From the NCBI GenBank assembly GCA_030149295.1, contig JASBRV010000041.1, forward strand, positions 86,789 to 150,788: a stretch of DNA of 64,000 nt. The letters run 5' to 3'. The stretch is from Bacteriovoracales bacterium. Its GTDB lineage: Bacteria > Bdellovibrionota > Bacteriovoracia > Bacteriovoracales > Bacteriovoracaceae. The position numbers were made by a program, and so were the translations under genes. The notes below the pieces were generated by a model that was not told where the DNA came from, did no database searches, and saw only the letters and a list, made by a program, of their open reading frames with translations. Positions 36,855 through 45,642 of the stretch are shown here, piece by piece. Numbering within the stretch: the stretch's first letter is position 1; each line of letters begins with the position of its first letter.

Positions 36855-37484
36855 ATGGTTCAAGATCTTCCCTTTTCTCCTGCCTGTGAAAGAAACCGTG
36901 GCCCCATCAGTGAAGTTTTAGGAAATATTATTCCTAGTAAAAAAACGCACTTTCTGGAGCTTGGCTTTGGGACTCTTCAACATGCTATTCACTTTTGCCG
37001 CTCGTTTAAAAATCTTATTTACTATGCGAGTGATCAAAAAAGTTATCATCCTATATTTGAGGCTAATAGGGCGGCAGGCAATATTCCTCCAAATCTTTTT
37101 GGCCCCTCTATCTTCGAAGCCCGAGAGAAGAAACTCTACCTTGAAGTGAAAAGTGCGAAAGAGGATGAGTGTTTTGATTTTATTTTTACGGCGAACTCTT
37201 TGCATATTATGGGCTGGGAAGAAGCCAAAAGCCTTCTCAGCAATATTCATAATTACATAAGCCCATCGGGCGAATTTCTTATTTATGGCCCCTTCAATTT
37301 TGAAGGTCGCTTTACAAGTGCAAGTAATCAAAGTTTTGATGCTTCTTTGAAGCAAAGATACCCTAAAAGTGGTATTAGAGATTTTGAAGAAATAGTGGAA
37401 CTCTTAAAAAGAAATGGACTTCATCATCTTGAAACGATTCCCATGCCGGCCAATAATTTTTTCTTACGCTTTCAAAAAGGCTAA
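36855..37484 (+). CDS. DUF938 class I SAM methyltransferase
   Basis: 209 residues: FSPACERNRGPISEVLGNII and FLELGFGTLQHAIHFC are the DUF938 hallmarks, followed by YYASDQ, FTANSLHIMGW and FLIYGPFNFEG. The GxGxxxHA loop is slightly altered (GFGTLQHA). The substrate of this family is not known to me. Two bases after thpR, and its stop abuts the MscS start. Confidence 0.85.
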   Translation: MVQDLPFSPACERNRGPISEVLGNIIPSKKTHFLELGFGTLQHAIHFCRSFKNLIYYASDQKSYHPIFEANRAAGNIPPNLFGPSIFEAREKKLYLEVKSAKEDECFDFIFTANSLHIMGWEEAKSLLSNIHNYISPSGEFLIYGPFNFEGRFTSASNQSFDASLKQRYPKSGIRDFEEIVELLKRNGLHHLETIPMPANNFFLRFQKG

Positions 37485-38336
37485 ATGAAAATGGATAAGA
37501 TTCAACAAATTCTCTCCCAATCAGGATACGCCCACGCCATTAGTTCTCTTGCCCTTATTTTTCTGGTCTTGACAATAAGATCCATGCTTCTTCGCAGCTT
37601 AAGGAAGTCAAACTGGCGGCGAGAAGACCAAAGGAAGTGGTTAGTTAAAATTCGCAATTGGTCCACGATCACCATTTTTTCAGGTCTTGTGATGATTTGG
37701 GCGACAGAGTTGCAAACATTCGCCCTCTCTGTTGTTGCGATCACAGGTGCTTTGATTATCTCAGGCAAAGAACTTCTCCTTTGTTTTCATGGCGGAGTCA
37801 TCCGTTCTTTCAATCAAATGTTCAAAATCGGTGATCGGATTGAAATTGATGGTATTCGCGGAGATGTTATTGATACTAATCTTTTCATGACTAAGATTTT
37901 GGAGATCGGTCCTTCTAACTTCACTCATCAGTTTACTGGACGTTCTGTAGCAATTCCCAATAGCCTTTTTCTTACTAAAGAGCTGGTTAACGAATCTTTT
38001 ATGAAGAGCTATGTCCTTCACGTTTTCAAGTTGTCTTTTACAAGAGACGTTGATTGGCGAAAAGCAGAAAGATGCATGATGGAAGCTTCTCATGAAGAAT
38101 GTAATCACTTCATCGAAAGTGCCCAAGAGAATATGGATAATCTTTCTCAGCGTGAAGGGATTGAGGTTCCAAGAGTTGAGCCGAGGATCACTTATAAATT
38201 CACCACGCCAAATGAATTGGAAATGATCGTGAGGGTTCCCTCCCCAGCAGCGAAAAAAGGAAATATTGAGCAGCAGATCCTTAAGAGGTTTATGGAGAAG
38301 TTTCTTCCTGATCCCAATTTGAAAACAGAAATTTAA
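37485..38336 (+). CDS. MscS-family mechanosensitive channel
   Basis: 283 residues with three hydrophobic segments (about 17-33, 58-78 and 80-100). The third is followed by the MscS beta domain (MFKIGDRIEIDGIRGDVID, TGRSVAIPNSLFL). The C-terminal part is soluble. The pore helix (ALSVVAITGALIISGKELLLCFHGG) resembles but does not match the Gly/Ala pattern of E. coli MscS. It would vent solutes or sense tension in the inner membrane. Codons abut both neighbours. Confidence 0.88.
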   Translation: MKMDKIQQILSQSGYAHAISSLALIFLVLTIRSMLLRSLRKSNWRREDQRKWLVKIRNWSTITIFSGLVMIWATELQTFALSVVAITGALIISGKELLLCFHGGVIRSFNQMFKIGDRIEIDGIRGDVIDTNLFMTKILEIGPSNFTHQFTGRSVAIPNSLFLTKELVNESFMKSYVLHVFKLSFTRDVDWRKAERCMMEASHEECNHFIESAQENMDNLSQREGIEVPRVEPRITYKFTTPNELEMIVRVPSPAAKKGNIEQQILKRFMEKFLPDPNLKTEI

Positions 38337-38338
38337 AG

Positions 38339-39274
38339 ATGGGTAAAAACAGTAAATCAAAAAACCAGAAAAAAAAGAAAAAGAAAAGCGGCCCAGAACT
38401 CTTTGACGAGTATTATGCGGACATCTATGGTGAACGATGGCCCTCCCTTAAAAAAGCCCTCCTTGCTGAAAAGGAACACACCATCTTGGTTAACCCCTAT
38501 GGAGATTTTAACCCAAATGGTCTGGAAAGCTTTTATCAATACCCCAATCTCTATGTCAGCCCTCACAAAGTCACCATAGAAGAAAAGGAAAACGAGAAGC
38601 TTCCTCTTTATTTCCTTGATGGAGCATCTGCTCTGGCGCCCTTATCTCTCAATATCTTGCCTGGTGATGATGTGCTTGATCTTACGGCAGCACCTGGAGG
38701 CAAAAGCCTCATTATGGCATATGCTCTCAAAGGTAAAGGCACACTTACGGCCAATGATAAATCAGAGAATCGCCGCTTTAGACTTCACTCTGTTCTAAAA
38801 AAATCTCTTCCTAAAGAATTCTTTCTTCATCACGTAAGAGTAACAGGCTTTGATGCTAGTGGTTGGTGCCTCCATGAAAAGGAAGCTTATAATAAAATTC
38901 TACTCGATGCCCCCTGTTCAAGTGAACGCCATGTTCTTGAAAGCCCTGAACATTTAAAAGAATGGCGCCTCGGGCGCACCAAAAGATTAGCAGCTCTTCA
39001 ATGGTCCATGCTTGCCTCAGCTTGGCTTGTTTTAAAACCAGGGGGAAGCCTCGTTTATTCTACTTGCTCATTAAGCCCCCTTGAAAATGATAGGGTCGTA
39101 GAAAAACTAGTAAAAAAATTCAAAGAAGAAATCATAGTGGAATCCCCCACCCTTCCCCTGGGAGAGAAAACTCAATATGGAACCCTTGTCCTTCCCGATC
39201 GCGCAGGCATGGGCCCCTTCTATCTCTCCCTCCTCAACAAAAAACCAAAGGCCAAAGGGGCCAAAGGTGCGTGA
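38339..39274 (+). CDS. NOP2/NSUN-family RNA m5C methyltransferase
   Basis: 311 residues with a Lys-rich N-terminus, motif I LDLTAAPGGKSLIMAYAL, motif IV DAPCSSERH (catalytic or release Cys) and motif VI YSTCSLSPLEND (nucleophile Cys). Both Cys are present, so an active 5-methylcytosine RNA methyltransferase is expected. It is most like NSUN4-type enzymes. It lacks the PUA domain of RsmF. Its stop codon (39272-39274) lies inside the hairpin repeat. Confidence 0.9.
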   Translation: MGKNSKSKNQKKKKKKSGPELFDEYYADIYGERWPSLKKALLAEKEHTILVNPYGDFNPNGLESFYQYPNLYVSPHKVTIEEKENEKLPLYFLDGASALAPLSLNILPGDDVLDLTAAPGGKSLIMAYALKGKGTLTANDKSENRRFRLHSVLKKSLPKEFFLHHVRVTGFDASGWCLHEKEAYNKILLDAPCSSERHVLESPEHLKEWRLGRTKRLAALQWSMLASAWLVLKPGGSLVYSTCSLSPLENDRVVEKLVKKFKEEIIVESPTLPLGEKTQYGTLVLPDRAGMGPFYLSLLNKKPKAKGAKGA

Positions 39275-39282
39275 TACCTTTT
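39263..39282. repeat. Hairpin repeat, copy 2
   Basis: Identical 20 bases to copy 1 (27916-27935): stem AAAGGT/ACCTTT around GCGTGAT. It overlaps the stop codon of the RNA methyltransferase and sits between convergent genes, as copy 1 does. Confidence 0.75.
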
Positions 39283-39305
39283 AAGACTTGATGCGAAATC
39301 AAGCT

Positions 39306-40100
39306 TTATCGTTTGCCCTTTTTATCTACATTAGGAATTCTTTCTGTAAACATTCTTTGCGGAATAAAGGCATTAAAATACATATGAGGAGTCAGTTCCT
39401 TTTTAGGATAAAGTCGAGTGTCACGACGACTAAGTTTCGCCATCTTTTCATTAAATTGAAGATACTCTTCCAAAATCTCCTTTGTTGAACTCTTTGAAAA
39501 AAGCATCTCTCCTGTTTTCACAGTGGCCCTCCTTTCACTGTTTGGAGAATTTGGCTGGTCCATCATTTTAATTGTTACTTCGGCAATATTAGCGAGGGAA
39601 CTTCTCAATAACTTTTTCGATAGTGCCCCTTTCCCCGTGGGAACGATTGGGTTTTCAACTTTATTCTTAATAATATTTCCAGGAAAAACCTCAATAAACC
39701 CATGGTCCTCCAAGCGATTTAAGTAAAAAGTCATACTGGCATCATTTAAGTGGTAGATGTCTTTTATTTCCTCAGCTGTGTGATCATATTCAACAATCTC
39801 TAAATAGAATTGAAGAGCACCGGGGTACTCCAAAAAGAAGGCCTCTTGCTGTGAAGAAAGAACATAATCCTCCATTTGATCTTTATCATTGAGAGCAAGG
39901 ACGTCTGAAATATCCACATCAAGCCAGTCGCAGAGACTTTCCACTTTACTCAAATGCCCATCTTTTGCATTAAAAAGTCGCTTAACACTCGACTCTGAAA
40001 GGTCGAGGGCCCTAGCCGCCTGTGAGTAGTTTAGCTTTCTTCCCTTAAGAATCTTCTTAAGACCATCCATGATATCCTGATAAATTGTGCGCCGAGACAA
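39306..40100 (-). CDS. XRE-type transcriptional regulator
   Basis: About 264 residues. Residues 1-70 form a Cro/CI-type helix-turn-helix (NYSQAARALDLSESSVKRLFN...SKVESLCDWLDVDISDV). A second, winged-helix-like part follows (about 105-150), and the C-terminal half is basic and unassigned. The layout recalls the two-HTH regulators common in Bdellovibrionota. I choose TTG 40100, which has GGAGGGG about six bases upstream. An ATG at 40070 is an alternative. It is divergent from two micro-genes at 40215 and 40351, which it may control. Confidence 0.75.
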   Translation of the reverse strand: MSRRTIYQDIMDGLKKILKGRKLNYSQAARALDLSESSVKRLFNAKDGHLSKVESLCDWLDVDISDVLALNDKDQMEDYVLSSQQEAFFLEYPGALQFYLEIVEYDHTAEEIKDIYHLNDASMTFYLNRLEDHGFIEVFPGNIIKNKVENPIVPTGKGALSKKLLRSSLANIAEVTIKMMDQPNSPNSERRATVKTGEMLFSKSSTKEILEEYLQFNEKMAKLSRRDTRLYPKKELTPHMYFNAFIPQRMFTERIPNVDKKGKR

Positions 40101-40131
40101 TACGACCCCTCCCAAAAAGCATCATTTTTTA

Positions 40132-40162
40132 ATACTTTTATACTATTTATAAACATAAGTAT
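40132..40162. promoter_or_regulatory. Possible operator, AT-rich inverted repeats
   Basis: ATACTT (40132-40137) with AAGTAT (40157-40162), and inside them TTTATA (40137-40142) with TATAAA (40148-40153). It lies between the divergent XRE regulator and the micro-genes. No clean promoter was visible here. Confidence 0.35.
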
Positions 40163-40214
40163 CAAATGGTGAGATAAATATTTCAGTGATTAACACAAAC
40201 CATTGGAGGTTCCT

Positions 40215-40331
40215 ATGTCACTTTTGCAAGCCGTTTCTCAATTTTTAAAGGCTTTTTTCACTGTTCCAAGATCATTTAATGAGCAATCAGTAGCCGATTA
40301 CCGTGCCCACATCAGAATGATGTCTCACTAA
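40215..40331 (+). CDS. Micro-protein, 38 residues
   Basis: ATG 40215 sits six bases after GGAGG, one of the best ribosome binding sites in the window. The 38-residue product is amphipathic at the start (LLQAVSQFLKAFFTVPRSF) and ends basic (RAHIRMMSH). I do not recognise a family. It is followed 19 bases later by a second micro-gene of similar size, so the pair looks like a deliberate operon. Confidence 0.6.
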   Translation: MSLLQAVSQFLKAFFTVPRSFNEQSVADYRAHIRMMSH

Positions 40332-40350
40332 AAAAATGAAGGAGATGACT

Positions 40351-40476
40351 ATGAAAAACATAACTAAAAAGACCAATGAATCCATCCTCAACATCATCGC
40401 TACGAGTGTGCCTTTTGCGAGCTTCCTCGCTATCTTACTCGATGGATTGTTGAGAAGTTCAACAGTCCTATTTTAA
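40351..40476 (+). CDS. Micro-protein, 41 residues, hydrophobic helix
   Basis: ATG 40351 follows AAGGAG by about eight bases. The product is a basic N-terminus (MKNITKKTNES) then one long hydrophobic helix (ILNIIATSVPFASFLAILL) and a short end (RSSTVLF). It would sit in the membrane. Size and pattern fit type I toxin-like or small regulatory membrane peptides, but no antisense RNA was identified. It ends three bases from the FAN1 stop. Confidence 0.6.
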   Translation: MKNITKKTNESILNIIATSVPFASFLAILLDGLLRSSTVLF

Positions 40477-40478
40477 GA

Positions 40479-42137
40479 TTAGTTAGTGCGAAAGATAGCG
40501 AAGGGAATTCTCCAAAGAAGAAATTTATCTATCCACCTTTTTTGAGAAGCTTGAATACTGTCATTAGGACTCTTCACCTCTCCCAAGAGATAGTTTCCTT
40601 TCTTATCAACTAAGAATAAATCGGGAAAACCACTTTGATACTGACGAGGGTCTTTAAGAATTTGTAAGGTTATATTGAAAAGGTCCTCACGAGGAACAGT
40701 TTTTAAGATTTGCTTCAGTTCTCTTTGGTGAACCATTTTCCAATTGGTGAGTCTACAAGCCACACCTTGCTTCTCTTGAAATTTATCACTCACTTTTTTA
40801 ATAAAATCCCTTTGTGAAAGCTGGCGCCAATAATCACACCTGTTTTGGATTTCTTTTTCCATGCGAAAGTAAAATTCACCATTTAAAAAGTCACGAGGGG
40901 CTTGCTCAAAAGGATGATAAAAAACACCTACACCAGGGCTCCAGAATTCATCCCAAAAAAGAAGAGCTGCGATGGTGGGAAAGTAACGATTTTCATTAAA
41001 AAAGCCTCGCATGGACTTATCATCTTTTAGGTAATTTAGAACCTGCTCCTCTACACTTCCAAACTTATCCCAAGCGACAGGCAAAGGCGTTTCTGGCGGA
41101 ACTTTAAGCCGCTTTTGCTTACGATAATCTTCCCCTAGTGCCTTTTTCATTTTTTCAATAAAAAACTCTGCGAAATATCTTTCACTCTCAGTCGTAGGCT
41201 CTTTCAGTATGGATTGACATATCTTCTTAGCTTTCTTTGGATAACCAAGCTTGTCATACAATCTTGCGATACGCTCTCGAGCGGGTTCAAGCTGAGAAGT
41301 CTTATAAATTCTTAACGCTTTTTCATAATCACCAAAATTCTCATATAGTTTAGCCATAAGGTTCGCTGATTTGGAGTAACGCCTCTTCAGAGGACTTCCG
41401 ACAAATTTTAATTTTTTAATTTCTTTAAAGTTGGCTTCCGCTATTTCTAATTCTTTCTCAAAACAGGCTGCCCATAATTGCGCATGAAGTTCTGACCATT
41501 CGTAGCTAACCTTTACTTGCTGCCAATTTTTAAAAAGCCTAGTGCTTCTATCGATTTCAATTTGTTCAAATCTCAAGATCCCCAAGTCCTCTAAAATGAA
41601 TTGCTCCATATCCTGAAAGCGAGAACCAAAAAACATAAGCTTTAACATTTCCCACTCTTTCTGAAACATAGGCCAAAGAAGTTGATCTTTAGAAAAGAGA
41701 AATTGATAGAAATCATCTTCGTCGGTGATCATCTTTTCAAAAAATGAAACTATGACTTCCCTATTGCCGACAGGCGGTTTTTTTTGAAAATACTCACGAC
41801 TAAAGGACTTAAGTTCCGCTACCGTGAACGGGTCAAGGATATCGGGAATTTCAATATAGGGATTGATTTCCAAAAGCTTATTTTCGAAGAGTTCTTTCAC
41901 AGCATCAGAGATGTTGATCTCTGAATAATTGAGCTTACTTTGGCGATAGAAGCTCTTGGAGCGCATTGATAAGCGCACAAAAAGGCGCTTACCATTTCCA
42001 GATAGTGCTGCAAAGCGAGATAAAAGGTATGACGCACTTTTCGAGAGCAGGTCGTCATATGTTGATTGGACGTGGTCTAGGAGGCGCTCGAAGTTTTCGA
42101 GATAATATCCCTCTCTCAATTCATTAGGTTTTGCCAT
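40479..42137 (-). CDS. FAN1-type structure-specific nuclease
   Basis: 552 residues. The N-terminus (YYLENFERLLDHV) matches bacterial FAN1 proteins. The middle is helical with TPR-like repeats (ALRIYKTS..., ARERIARLYDKLGYPKKAKK). The C-terminal 110 residues are a VRR-NUC PD-(D/E)xK domain (SGFPDLFLV, LLGEVKSPNDSIQASQKRWI: Asp, Glu and Lys of the active site present). FAN1 cuts flap structures and unhooks interstrand crosslinks. The start has no strong site. It is divergent from paaZ. Confidence 0.88.
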   Translation of the reverse strand: MAKPNELREGYYLENFERLLDHVQSTYDDLLSKSASYLLSRFAALSGNGKRLFVRLSMRSKSFYRQSKLNYSEINISDAVKELFENKLLEINPYIEIPDILDPFTVAELKSFSREYFQKKPPVGNREVIVSFFEKMITDEDDFYQFLFSKDQLLWPMFQKEWEMLKLMFFGSRFQDMEQFILEDLGILRFEQIEIDRSTRLFKNWQQVKVSYEWSELHAQLWAACFEKELEIAEANFKEIKKLKFVGSPLKRRYSKSANLMAKLYENFGDYEKALRIYKTSQLEPARERIARLYDKLGYPKKAKKICQSILKEPTTESERYFAEFFIEKMKKALGEDYRKQKRLKVPPETPLPVAWDKFGSVEEQVLNYLKDDKSMRGFFNENRYFPTIAALLFWDEFWSPGVGVFYHPFEQAPRDFLNGEFYFRMEKEIQNRCDYWRQLSQRDFIKKVSDKFQEKQGVACRLTNWKMVHQRELKQILKTVPREDLFNITLQILKDPRQYQSGFPDLFLVDKKGNYLLGEVKSPNDSIQASQKRWIDKFLLWRIPFAIFRTN

Positions 42138-42236
42138 GCGGCTATAGTAGCGAAGGCATCATTAGACTGTCCAATTCAGAAGTCCTAAAATGAAGCACGC
42201 AAAATTGAGACAATATCCCCTATCAAAAGGAACACT

Positions 42237-44285
42237 ATGAAGTTGATGAATTACTGCCAAGGGCAATGGATAGAAGGAAAAGGCGAAGGTACGCCTCTTT
42301 ATGATGCCGTTTACGGTGAACTCATTGGACACGCCTCAAGTGATGGCCTTAACTTTGGGGAAATTCTTCACTATGCGCGCACAACTGGTGGAAGTAAGCT
42401 TCAAAAGATGACCTTTCATGAAAGAGGCAGGGCGCTTAAGGCACTTGCTCTTCATTTAATGGAAAAGAAAAAAGCTTTCTATGAAATAAGTTACCGTACG
42501 GGGGCAACTAAAATCGACTCTTGGATTGATATTGAAGGGGGAATTGGAAACCTCTTCGCCATGGCCTCAAAAGGGCGAAGAGAAATGCCAGACGACATCA
42601 TTTTTACAGATGGCAAAGCAGAGATTCTTTCTAAGAATGGAACATTTATTGGCCATCACATCTACACATCTAAAAAAGGTGTGGCCGTTCACATCAACGC
42701 CTTTAACTTTCCTGTATGGGGAATGCTTGAAAAAATTGCCGTCAACCTCATTGCCGGTGTGCCTGCTGTGGTTAAGCCGGCAACTGCAACGTCTTACTTA
42801 ACAGAAACAGTCGTCAAAGAAATTATTAATTCCAAGATTTTACCTGAAGGTTCTCTTCAATTGATTTGTGGTTCAGCCCGTGAACTTCTCGATCACGTTG
42901 AATCTCAAGATGTCGTCACCTTCACAGGTTCGGCTACCACAGGAATGAAACTTAAATCCAATAAAAACATTATTGAAAAAGCCGTTCCCTTTAACATGGA
43001 AGCGGACTCTTTGAATTGTTCTATTCTTTGTCCCAAGGCAGAGCCAGGCTCTCCAGAGTTTGATCTCTTCGTCAAAGAAGTCGCCAAAGAGATGACGGTT
43101 AAGACTGGTCAAAAATGTACTGCCATTAGAAGAGCGATCGTTCCTGAAAATCGCATTGAAGCGGTGGCTGAAGCTTTAAAAGCTCGTCTTTCAAAAGTCG
43201 TGATTGGAGACCCAAAAAATGAAAATGTTCGCATGGGCTCCCTCGCTTCTCGCGATCAGTTAGAAGAAGTTCAATCAAAGGTAGCCGAATTGAAGAAATC
43301 CTGTGAGCTTCTTTTTGAAAATCAAGACTTTCATCTAGAGGGTGGAGATAAGAATAAAGGTGCTTTTATGGCGCCCACACTTCTTTTAAGTAAGGATGCT
43401 AATAATGCTGATGTTCATACTCTTGAAGCTTTCGGACCTGTCTCGACTTTAATCCCTTATAAGACTAATGACGAAGCCATCGCCTTGGCCAACAAAGGAG
43501 AAGGCTCTCTCGTCGGATCAGTGGTAACTCATGATCCCCACTTTGCCAGAGAAATCGCCATCGGCTCAGGCTCTCATCATGGACGCCTTTATTTTCTCGA
43601 TCGCGATTGTGCTAAAGAAGCGACGGGACATGGCTCCCCCCTACCTCAATTGGTCCATGGAGGTCCTGGACGTGCCGGTGGCGGAGAAGAAATGGGCGGC
43701 CTTCGCGGAGTCTTTCATTATATGCAAAGAACTGCCATTCAAGGCCATCCCACAACTCTTGGAAAAGTTACTGGTATCTACCAACCTGGAGGAGCTCGCC
43801 CTGAGAGTGAAAAACACCCCTTTCGTTATCACTTTGAAGAACTCGAAATTGGTCAAACCCTCACCACTCACAAAAGAACAGTAACAGAAGCTGATATCGT
43901 AAATTTTGCTAATGTCTCTTGGGATCATTTCTATGCCCATACGGACGACACTTCTTTTGAGGGAACCTTTTTTGAAAAACGAGTCGCCCATGGTTACTTT
44001 GTCATTTCAGCGGCAGCTGGACTCTTTGTCGATCCAGGAAAGGGACCTGTTCTTGCCAACTATGGTGTGGATGAGCTTCGCTTTACCAAACCTGTCTACG
44101 TGGGTGCTACCATGCAGGTAAGACTCACTTGTAAAGAAAAAATCAATCAGGAAGACCGTGAGGGAGAAACTCCACGGGGTGTTGTGAAGTGGCAGGTGGA
44201 GGTAACTGACGAAGAAAATGAAATCGTCGCCCTCGGAACGATCCTCACAATGGTGGCAAAACTTCCTAAGGAAGAGAATGTTTAA
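42237..44285 (+). CDS. paaZ: PaaZ: oxepin-CoA hydrolase / semialdehyde dehydrogenase
   Basis: 682 residues, the usual PaaZ length. The N-terminal aldehyde dehydrogenase (about 1-530) shows FTGSATTG, the Glu base in FNMEADSLNC and the Cys nucleophile in GQKCTAIRR. The C-terminal MaoC hydratase (about 535-682) shows SWDHFYAHTDD and AHGYFVISAAAGLF. In phenylacetate catabolism it opens the oxepin-CoA ring and oxidises the aldehyde. No other paa gene is here, so its role may be a detached step. Start ATG 42237. It overlaps the radical SAM gene by eight bases. Confidence 0.93.
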   Translation: MKLMNYCQGQWIEGKGEGTPLYDAVYGELIGHASSDGLNFGEILHYARTTGGSKLQKMTFHERGRALKALALHLMEKKKAFYEISYRTGATKIDSWIDIEGGIGNLFAMASKGRREMPDDIIFTDGKAEILSKNGTFIGHHIYTSKKGVAVHINAFNFPVWGMLEKIAVNLIAGVPAVVKPATATSYLTETVVKEIINSKILPEGSLQLICGSARELLDHVESQDVVTFTGSATTGMKLKSNKNIIEKAVPFNMEADSLNCSILCPKAEPGSPEFDLFVKEVAKEMTVKTGQKCTAIRRAIVPENRIEAVAEALKARLSKVVIGDPKNENVRMGSLASRDQLEEVQSKVAELKKSCELLFENQDFHLEGGDKNKGAFMAPTLLLSKDANNADVHTLEAFGPVSTLIPYKTNDEAIALANKGEGSLVGSVVTHDPHFAREIAIGSGSHHGRLYFLDRDCAKEATGHGSPLPQLVHGGPGRAGGGEEMGGLRGVFHYMQRTAIQGHPTTLGKVTGIYQPGGARPESEKHPFRYHFEELEIGQTLTTHKRTVTEADIVNFANVSWDHFYAHTDDTSFEGTFFEKRVAHGYFVISAAAGLFVDPGKGPVLANYGVDELRFTKPVYVGATMQVRLTCKEKINQEDREGETPRGVVKWQVEVTDEENEIVALGTILTMVAKLPKEENV

Positions 44286-45642
44286 TGACCCAAGCTCTAT
44301 TGAAGAGGCGGTAAATAAGCTAAACAAAGTTTCACCAAGTTTTTGTATGGCGAAGTGGATGAACACAACCATCCATCTACATCTTGGCCGCACACATTCA
44401 TGTCATTTACCTCCGACCCATAAGATTCCCCTGAAAGAGGTCAAAAAAAATGTAAGCGCTCTTCATAATACTCAAGAAAAAATGAAGCAGCGAAAAATGA
44501 TGCTCGAAGGAAAAAGACCTAAGGGTTGTAAGTCCTGTTGGGATATAGAAGACCTTCCCGGCACTCACTATAGTGATCGGCATTTTCATGGCCAAGACTG
44601 CTGGACAACTCCTTTCTATGACAAAGTGGCGAATTCCCAATGGGATACTCCTATTAATCCAAGTTATCTTGAATTAAGTTTTTCCGCCGGGTGCAATTTC
44701 AAATGTTCGTATTGTTCTCCGACCTTTTCGACTTCATGGCAAAAGGAAGTAGAAAAATTTGGCGGTTATCCCCAAAGTGGGGCCGTCAAACATCACTCTC
44801 CTCTTTGGCTTAAGAGTCAAGGCCTTATGCCCATGAAAGACGAAGAAAATCCTTATATCGATGCCTTTTGGCGGTGGTGGCCTGATCTCAAAAAAGACCT
44901 TATGTTTCTTCGTATCACTGGTGGTGAGCCTCTTCTCTCTCAAGATACCTTTAAGACATTCGATATGATCAATGAAGAGCCTATGCCTGATTTGGAATTC
45001 TCTATCAACTCTAATCTCGGAATTCCCCAGGTCCACTTTGATAAGTTTATTCATAAAACAAAGGGTCTTTTAGAGAAGAAAAAAATTCGTCATTTTATGT
45101 TACACACAAGTGTCGATACCTATGGCCCCCAAGCGGAGTACATTCGAAATGGTCTCGACTTTGAACAATACCAGCGCTACGTCGAAAGGTACCTCGAAGA
45201 AATCCCAGGGGGTTCTCTTGCTTTCATGTGCACTTTCAATGCTTTAAGTATTGATGAATTTAAGCCGCTTCTTGAGTGGATCATCAGTCTACGAAGAAGA
45301 TTCAGACAAAAAGGAAGAGATATCTACCTCGATACTCCCCACCTTAAATACCCCGATTTTATGTCAGTCCAAATACTACCTGAGAGTTATCGAGACAAAT
45401 TGCAGGAACTGATTGATTGGGCAAAAGAAAGAGAAGATCCCCATTACGGAATTAAGGCCGCTGAAATTTTAAAATTAAAAAGAATTTTAGAATGGATGAA
45501 AGAAGTCGACCAATGGGATAGCTCTCAGCTCAAGCAAAGGGATGTAAGCCGTAAAAACTTTTCTCTCTTTTTTAGGGAGCATGATAAAAGGCGAGGGACA
45601 AACTTCAAAAAGCTCTTTCCTGCCCTTAAGAAGTTTTATTAG
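44278..45642 (+). CDS. Twitch-domain radical SAM protein
   Basis: About 454 residues with the radical SAM cluster CNFKCSYC and the SAM-binding GGEPLL. The body carries the extra segments of the twitch-domain group (half of a SPASM domain), and extra Cys (KGCKSCWD) precede the core. These enzymes modify peptides or cofactors, but the target is unknown. ATG 44278 (AAGGAAG just upstream) overlaps the paaZ stop, so translation is coupled. The frame upstream to 44218 is inside paaZ. Confidence 0.88.
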   Translation: MFNDPSSIEEAVNKLNKVSPSFCMAKWMNTTIHLHLGRTHSCHLPPTHKIPLKEVKKNVSALHNTQEKMKQRKMMLEGKRPKGCKSCWDIEDLPGTHYSDRHFHGQDCWTTPFYDKVANSQWDTPINPSYLELSFSAGCNFKCSYCSPTFSTSWQKEVEKFGGYPQSGAVKHHSPLWLKSQGLMPMKDEENPYIDAFWRWWPDLKKDLMFLRITGGEPLLSQDTFKTFDMINEEPMPDLEFSINSNLGIPQVHFDKFIHKTKGLLEKKKIRHFMLHTSVDTYGPQAEYIRNGLDFEQYQRYVERYLEEIPGGSLAFMCTFNALSIDEFKPLLEWIISLRRRFRQKGRDIYLDTPHLKYPDFMSVQILPESYRDKLQELIDWAKEREDPHYGIKAAEILKLKRILEWMKEVDQWDSSQLKQRDVSRKNFSLFFREHDKRRGTNFKKLFPALKKFY

